Assembly: GCA_027483745.1 (NCBI GenBank) | Contig: JAIXTZ010000338.1 | Span: 1 to 7,562, forward strand | Direction of reading: 5' to 3' | Length of the DNA stretch: 7,562 bases | Origin: Lysobacteraceae bacterium | Lineage (GTDB): Bacteria > Pseudomonadota > Gammaproteobacteria > Xanthomonadales > Xanthomonadaceae | In this document: in pieces, positions 6,928 through 7,562 of the stretch | Layout of the letters: each line of letters starts with the position of its first letter | How positions within the stretch are numbered: position 1 is the stretch's first letter | Notes under the pieces: model-generated | The model's input: only the letters and a program-made list of their open reading frames with translations | Told to the model about the DNA's origin: nothing | Databases searched by the model: none | Position numbers and translations under genes: made by a program

Positions 6928-7562
6928 TCAACCTTCGCTGGCTGCGGCCGGTGCCGCGGCCTCGCCCGCAGCGGCAGCGTCGCGCGCGGCCGCGTCCACG
7001 GCGGGAGCCGCTTCGGCAGGCGCGGGCGCCAGCGCCGGAGCCGGCGCCGAGGCGAGCACGGGTTCGCCACTCAGCGAATGCACGTAGGCGGCGACCAGGC
7101 GGACGCGGTCCGCGCCCAGCACCGGTTCGAAGGCCGGCATCTGGCCGTTGCGTCCCTTGATGATGCCTTCGCGGATCGTGGCGAGGTCCGGCGCGTACAG
7201 CCAATCGGCGTCGGTGAGATTGGGCGCGCCGAGGGCCGGATTGCCCTTGCCTTCGGTGCCGTGGCACGCGGCGCAGACGAGGTCGAATTTCGACTTGCCG
7301 ACCGAGGCCAGCGCCGGATCCACGGTGGTGCCGGAGAGCGACTGCACGTAGGTGGCGACCGCGGTCACCGCGGCATCGTCGCCGATCGCCGCGCCGAGGG
7401 CGGGCATCACGCCGATGCGGCCGTGCGTGATGGTGGCCAGCATCGTCGCTTCGTCCTTGCCGTACAGCCAGGCCGTATCGGTGAGGTTCGGGAAGCCACG
7501 CGCACCGCGGGCATCCGAGCCGTGGCACTGCGCGCAGTTGTTCGCGAACAGGTTGCGGCCCA
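6928..7562 (-). CDS. ccoP: cbb3-type cytochrome c oxidase diheme subunit CcoP, N-terminus cut by window edge
   Basis: This is the C-terminal 210 residues of the subunit that passes electrons from soluble cytochromes to CcoO/CcoN; the membrane anchor lies beyond the right edge. Numbering visible residues, the first c-type heme site is CAQCH at 9-13 with probable axial Met52 (GVMPALG). The second is CAACH at 96-100 with probable Met141 (GQMPAFEPVLG). The two periplasmic cytochrome domains share the repeated layout of CxxCH, a PNLTD segment (24-28 and 113-117), WLY, a G-[RQ]-x-MPA type segment and a YV[QH]SLSG ending (71-76 and 159-165). After the second SLSGEP the protein does not stop. A tail of about 43 residues (168-210) made almost only of Ala, Pro, Glu and Asp follows, longer than the short end I expect in CcoP. 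The stop lies 4 nt before the next gene. CcoO is excluded because it carries only one heme site. Confidence 0.95.
   Translation of the reverse strand, partial: GRNLFANNCAQCHGSDARGARGFPNLTDTAWLYGKDEATMLATITHGRIGVMPALGAAIGDDAAVTAVATYVQSLSGTTVDPALASVGKSKFDLVCAACHGTEGKGNPALGAPNLTDADWLYAPDLATIREGIIKGRNGQMPAFEPVLGADRVRLVAAYVHSLSGEPVLASAPAPALAPAPAEAAPAVDAAARDAAAAGEAAAPAAASEG

Overview
The window is a block of cbb3-type cytochrome c oxidase (cco) genes from a high-GC gammaproteobacterium (roughly 70% G+C by eye, not counted). Protein style and gene content point to the Xanthomonadaceae (Lysobacter/Luteimonas/Xanthomonas-like). That placement is inference; there is no rRNA or other marker here to confirm it. 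Seven of the eight genes lie on the minus strand, so the cluster reads from right to left. Both edges cut a gene.

Right part (7562 to 5075, minus): the C-terminal 210 residues of the diheme subunit CcoP; then, 4 nt on, an unnamed 97-aa protein with two membrane helices; then, 4 nt on, CcoG, a membrane polyferredoxin. Each downstream gene has its own Shine-Dalgarno sequence, and the spacing indicates one transcript entering from ccoNOQ, which should lie just outside the window.

Centre (3731 to 5041, plus): a complete DUF3391/HD-GYP protein, a predicted c-di-GMP phosphodiesterase. It faces the opposite way and separates ccoG from ccoH, which are usually adjacent. It converges on ccoG across 33 nt that hold a GC-rich hairpin. 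It diverges from ccoH across about 150 nt that hold a good candidate Anr/FNR box (3640-3653).

Left part (3567 to 1, minus): ccoH, ccoI, ccoS and a TauE/SafE (DsbD_2-like) membrane protein, each overlapping the next by 14, 4 and 23 nt. The last runs off the left edge. These are the assembly genes: CcoI is the copper P-type ATPase, CcoH and CcoS act in assembly and maturation, and the TauE/SafE protein commonly follows ccoS, with an unproven, perhaps metal-related, role.

Taken together, the window encodes part of a high-affinity terminal oxidase and its copper/cofactor assembly line. A second-messenger enzyme sits at the internal promoter of that assembly line. The observations most worth following are the HD-GYP gene splitting the cluster, the shared Anr/FNR-like site, the small two-helix protein between CcoP and CcoG, and an apparent insertion of about 50 residues in CcoG.
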